Assembly: GCF_000332095.2 (NCBI RefSeq)
Contig: NZ_KI913949.1
Location: 2,502,775 to 2,566,774 of the forward strand
Direction of reading: 5' to 3'
DNA: 64,000 bases
Source: Leptolyngbya sp. PCC 6406
GTDB lineage: Bacteria > Cyanobacteriota > Cyanobacteriia > Phormidesmidales > Phormidesmidaceae
The notes under the pieces are model-generated. The model searched no databases, was not told the DNA's origin, and saw nothing but the letters and a program-made list of their open reading frames with translations. Both the position numbers and the translations under genes were made by a program. Shown piece after piece: positions 61,316-64,000 of the stretch; position 1 is the first letter of the stretch; each line of letters opens with the position of its first letter.

Positions 61316-64000
61316 ATGCTGAAGGTCTTTGCCGATCGCGGTGGCACATTCACCGACCTAGTAGCAGTAACCGATCGGGCAGATTGGGTAGCGCGACTGG
61401 CTTCCCTGCCCCGGTTTCACGTAACCCCCCTGCCCAACCATCAGTGGGTCATCGTCTACAAGCTGCTGTCGGAACAGCCGGATCGCTACCCCGATGCCGT
61501 GATCCAGGGCATTCGCGATATTTTGGGCCTGTCTTCCCAGGAGCCCATCCCCACCGCAGACCTAGAGGTCGTGAAAATGGGGACGACGGTGGCCACCAAT
61601 GCCCTGCTGGAGCGAAAAGGCGATCGCACTTTGCTCGTCACCACCCAGGGTTTTCGGGATGCCCTCCGCATTGGCTATCAGCATCGACCCCAGATCTTTG
61701 CCCGCCAGATTGTACTGCCGGAAATGCTCTACGAGCAGGTGGTAGAGGTGCGGGAACGCTACACCGCCGAGGGGGAGGAGCACATTCCCCTAGAGGCGGC
61801 GGAATTGGCGCGGGTCACCCAAGCACTGCAAACCGCCTATGACGACGGCATTCGAGCCTGCGCCATTGTCCTGCTCCACGGCTATCGCTATCCCGCCCAT
61901 GAACAGCACTTGGCGGCAATTGCCCGCCAGGTGGGCTTTCCCCAGGTCTCCGTCTCCCACGAAATCAGCCCGGTGATGAAATTCGTCAGCCGGGGGGATA
62001 CGACGGTACTGGATGCCTACCTGTCCCCCATCCTGCGCCGCTATGTGGATCAGGTGGCGACGGCCTTGGGACAGGGCGGTCATTCCGGCGTCAATTCCGG
62101 CGTCAATTCCAGTGGGCCAGGGGGGGATGCCAGACCTGGCCCCAAATTGGAATTCATGAAATCCGACGGGGGGCTCACCGATGCCCACCTATTTCAGGGC
62201 AAAGACAGCATCCTCTCCGGGCCTGCGGGGGGCATCGTTGGGGCAGTGAAAACCAGCCAGCGGGCAGGATTCAACCAGATCATCGGCTTTGACATGGGGG
62301 GGACTTCCACTGATGTTTCCCACTTCAACGGGGAGTACGAGCGCACCTTTGAAACCGAGGTGGCGGGGGTGCGGCTGCGGGCTCCGATGCTGGCCATCCA
62401 TACGGTGGCGGCGGGGGGCGGGTCAATTCTGGCCTTTGATGGAGCCCGCTACCGGGTGGGACCAGAGTCGGCGGGTGCCCATCCCGGTCCCGCCTGCTAT
62501 CGCCAGGGGGGACCGCTGACGGTGACCGACTGCAATGTGATGCTGGGAAAATTGCCACCGGCGTTCTTTCCCCAGGTCTTTGGCCCCGAGGGAAACCTGC
62601 CCCTGGATCAGCGGGAGGTACAGCACCAGTTTGCGGCGCTGGCGGACCGAATTGCCGCCGAAACCGGAGACCAGCGCTCTCCAGAACAGGTAGCGGCGGG
62701 GTACCTGGCCATTGCCATCGACAAGATGGCCAATGCCATTAAAAAAATCTCCGTTCAGCGGGGCTACGACATCACCACCTATACCCTCTGCTGCTTTGGT
62801 GGAGCAGGGGGACAGCACGCCTGTTTAATTGCCGAAGCCCTGGGAATGAAGACGATCTTTCTCCATCCCTACGCCGGGGTACTGTCGGCCTATGGTATTG
62901 GGCTGGCGGATGTGCGGAGTCTGGCGGAAAAGGCGGTGGAGACGGAGTTGACGGCGGCGGTCCTACCCCAGCTCCAGAGAGAAATAACGGCCTTGGAAAT
63001 GACAGGGCGACAGACCGTATTGGCCCAGGGTATTGAGGCAGAGCGGATTCAGGTCGTGGCCAAGGCCCATCTGCGCTATGCCGGGACCGATTCAGCCCTG
63101 CTGGTGGACTTTGGGGCAGTGGAGAAAATGCGATCGCACTTCCACACCCAGCACCAGCAACGCTACGGCTTCATCCAGGCCGATAAACCCCTGATCGTCG
63201 AAGCCGTATCCGTGGAAGTAATCGGCCAAACCCGGCCCCTAGAAGATCCCTGGCTCACCCCCGGCAGATCCACCCCCCTGACCGCCGCCGCCACCATAGA
63301 CCTCTATAGCCAAGGCACTTGGCACACCGCCCCGGTCTACCAGCGGGCCGATCTGTGTCCTGGAGACGCCATTACAGGGCCAGCCCTGATCATTGAAGCA
63401 ACTGGAACCAACGTGATCGAGCCGGGATGGACCGCCACCCTGACAGAGCGCAATCACCTGATTCTGCAACAGGCAGCAATTTCCCTCCCACCTACCCCTG
63501 GAGTACAAGCCGCTATTCCTCAAGGAGCTGGGAGAAATGGAACTGGGGAGCAAGCGGCTGGAGAGAACACCGCGATAGTCAAAGACCAGCCCCAAGGCGT
63601 CATCGCCCCGGCAAGCCAGTCTGCCCCCCCAGAAACCGCCCCACCGACCATCACGCCCCCAGACCCGGTACTCCTGGAGATTTTCAACAACCTGTTTCAG
63701 GCCATCGCCGATGAAATGGGCATCACCCTCCAAAACACCAGCCACTCCGTCAACATCAAAGAACGCCTCGACTTCTCCTGCGCCCTCTTCGACGCCCAAG
63801 GCCAGCTCGTCGCCAACGCCCCCCACATCCCCGTCCACCTAGGCTCCATGAGCGCCAGCGTCCACAGCCTCATAGTCGCCACCAAAGACCATCTGCAACC
63901 CGGAGATGTCTACGTCTCCAACAACCCCTACAACGGCGGCACCCACCTCCCCGACGTAACCGTAATCACCCCCGTATTCGCCACCCCCACCCCCCAACAC
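61316..64000 (+). CDS. Fused HyuA-HyuB hydantoinase/5-oxoprolinase (3' end outside window)
   Basis: An uninterrupted frame of 895 codons runs to the window end. Residues 1 to about 715 form the HyuA ATP-binding part: VFADRGGTFTDLVAV, MGTTVATNALLERKGDR, EFMKSDGGL, GFDMGGTSTDVSHFNGEY, IHTVAAGGGSILAFDGARY and CCFGGAGGQHACLIAEALG. After a linker of about 60 residues rich in Ala, Pro and Gln, the HyuB part begins at DPVLLEIFNNLFQAIADEMG and VNIKERLDFSCALFD and runs off the edge. Such fusions resemble eukaryotic 5-oxoprolinase and occur in cyanobacteria; they open 5-oxoproline or hydantoin rings with ATP. The ATG at 61316 was chosen because the conserved fold begins there. Confidence 0.92.
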   Translation, partial: MLKVFADRGGTFTDLVAVTDRADWVARLASLPRFHVTPLPNHQWVIVYKLLSEQPDRYPDAVIQGIRDILGLSSQEPIPTADLEVVKMGTTVATNALLERKGDRTLLVTTQGFRDALRIGYQHRPQIFARQIVLPEMLYEQVVEVRERYTAEGEEHIPLEAAELARVTQALQTAYDDGIRACAIVLLHGYRYPAHEQHLAAIARQVGFPQVSVSHEISPVMKFVSRGDTTVLDAYLSPILRRYVDQVATALGQGGHSGVNSGVNSSGPGGDARPGPKLEFMKSDGGLTDAHLFQGKDSILSGPAGGIVGAVKTSQRAGFNQIIGFDMGGTSTDVSHFNGEYERTFETEVAGVRLRAPMLAIHTVAAGGGSILAFDGARYRVGPESAGAHPGPACYRQGGPLTVTDCNVMLGKLPPAFFPQVFGPEGNLPLDQREVQHQFAALADRIAAETGDQRSPEQVAAGYLAIAIDKMANAIKKISVQRGYDITTYTLCCFGGAGGQHACLIAEALGMKTIFLHPYAGVLSAYGIGLADVRSLAEKAVETELTAAVLPQLQREITALEMTGRQTVLAQGIEAERIQVVAKAHLRYAGTDSALLVDFGAVEKMRSHFHTQHQQRYGFIQADKPLIVEAVSVEVIGQTRPLEDPWLTPGRSTPLTAAATIDLYSQGTWHTAPVYQRADLCPGDAITGPALIIEATGTNVIEPGWTATLTERNHLILQQAAISLPPTPGVQAAIPQGAGRNGTGEQAAGENTAIVKDQPQGVIAPASQSAPPETAPPTITPPDPVLLEIFNNLFQAIADEMGITLQNTSHSVNIKERLDFSCALFDAQGQLVANAPHIPVHLGSMSASVHSLIVATKDHLQPGDVYVSNNPYNGGTHLPDVTVITPVFATPTPQH

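Noticed and set aside
61222..61842. Open frame of 206 codons in another frame over the HyuA start
   Set aside because: It is Arg-, Gly- and Pro-rich without family features, and the fused HyuA-HyuB frame over the same DNA is clearly coding.

Overview
The window is cyanobacterial. HIP1-type GCGATCGC palindromes occur throughout. Several gene types are typical of cyanobacteria: an Amt transporter fused to a histidine kinase, an NIL-domain ferredoxin, a DUF2854 protein and REC-first histidine kinases. The load of short palindromic repeats, MITE-like elements and insertion sequences points to a filamentous or mat-forming species with a repeat-rich genome. I cannot name the species.

Layout. 1-5.6 kb: the 3' part of an Amt-histidine kinase fusion, an NIL ferredoxin, a membrane protein, an unknown protein and a Gfo/Idh/MocA oxidoreductase. 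6-12 kb: a two-gene AddB/AddA-like helicase-nuclease operon. 12.1-15.3 kb: two complete insertion sequences with terminal repeats and target duplications. 15.7-29 kb: a signalling block with two related modules of hybrid kinase plus REC-kinase. One module is broken by a 5-bp tandem duplication; the other is translationally coupled to a periplasmic binding protein. Between them lie a C39-like/chitosanase-like/peptidoglycan-binding protein, a KptA RNA phosphotransferase and a broken PPOX gene. 29-33.8 kb: structured non-coding DNA with a perfect 50-bp palindrome, a LysR regulator divergent from an SMP-30/monooxygenase/SDR operon, and tRNA-Gly(CCC). 33.8-46.5 kb: an RND pump, a MocR-type regulator, a LysE exporter, an OsmC protein with a duplicated start region, a deleted methyltransferase, membrane proteins, an IS5-type element and an orphan sensor kinase. 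46.8-51.6 kb: M16 protease, fructosamine kinase-like protein, amidase and an M41-like membrane protein; the second and fourth carry copies of one 36-bp repeat inside their coding sequence. 52.3-55.4 kb: a large protein with the leader motif of extracellular contractile injection system (eCIS) cargo and a toxin-like C-terminus, followed 2 bp later by a small immunity-like gene. 55.4-64 kb: a TetR/oxidoreductase pair, a WD40 protein, a degenerate GAF kinase and a fused HyuA-HyuB hydantoinase/oxoprolinase cut by the window end.

The strongest candidates for a new system are the toxin/immunity-like pair at 52.3-55.4 kb and the binding protein-hybrid kinase-REC kinase operon at 24.0-29.0 kb, which has no ABC permease or ATPase gene beside it. 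A recurring theme is gene change by short tandem duplications (5, 7 and 44 bp) and by small repeats placed in or next to genes. All function calls come from reading the sequence; no database search was run.
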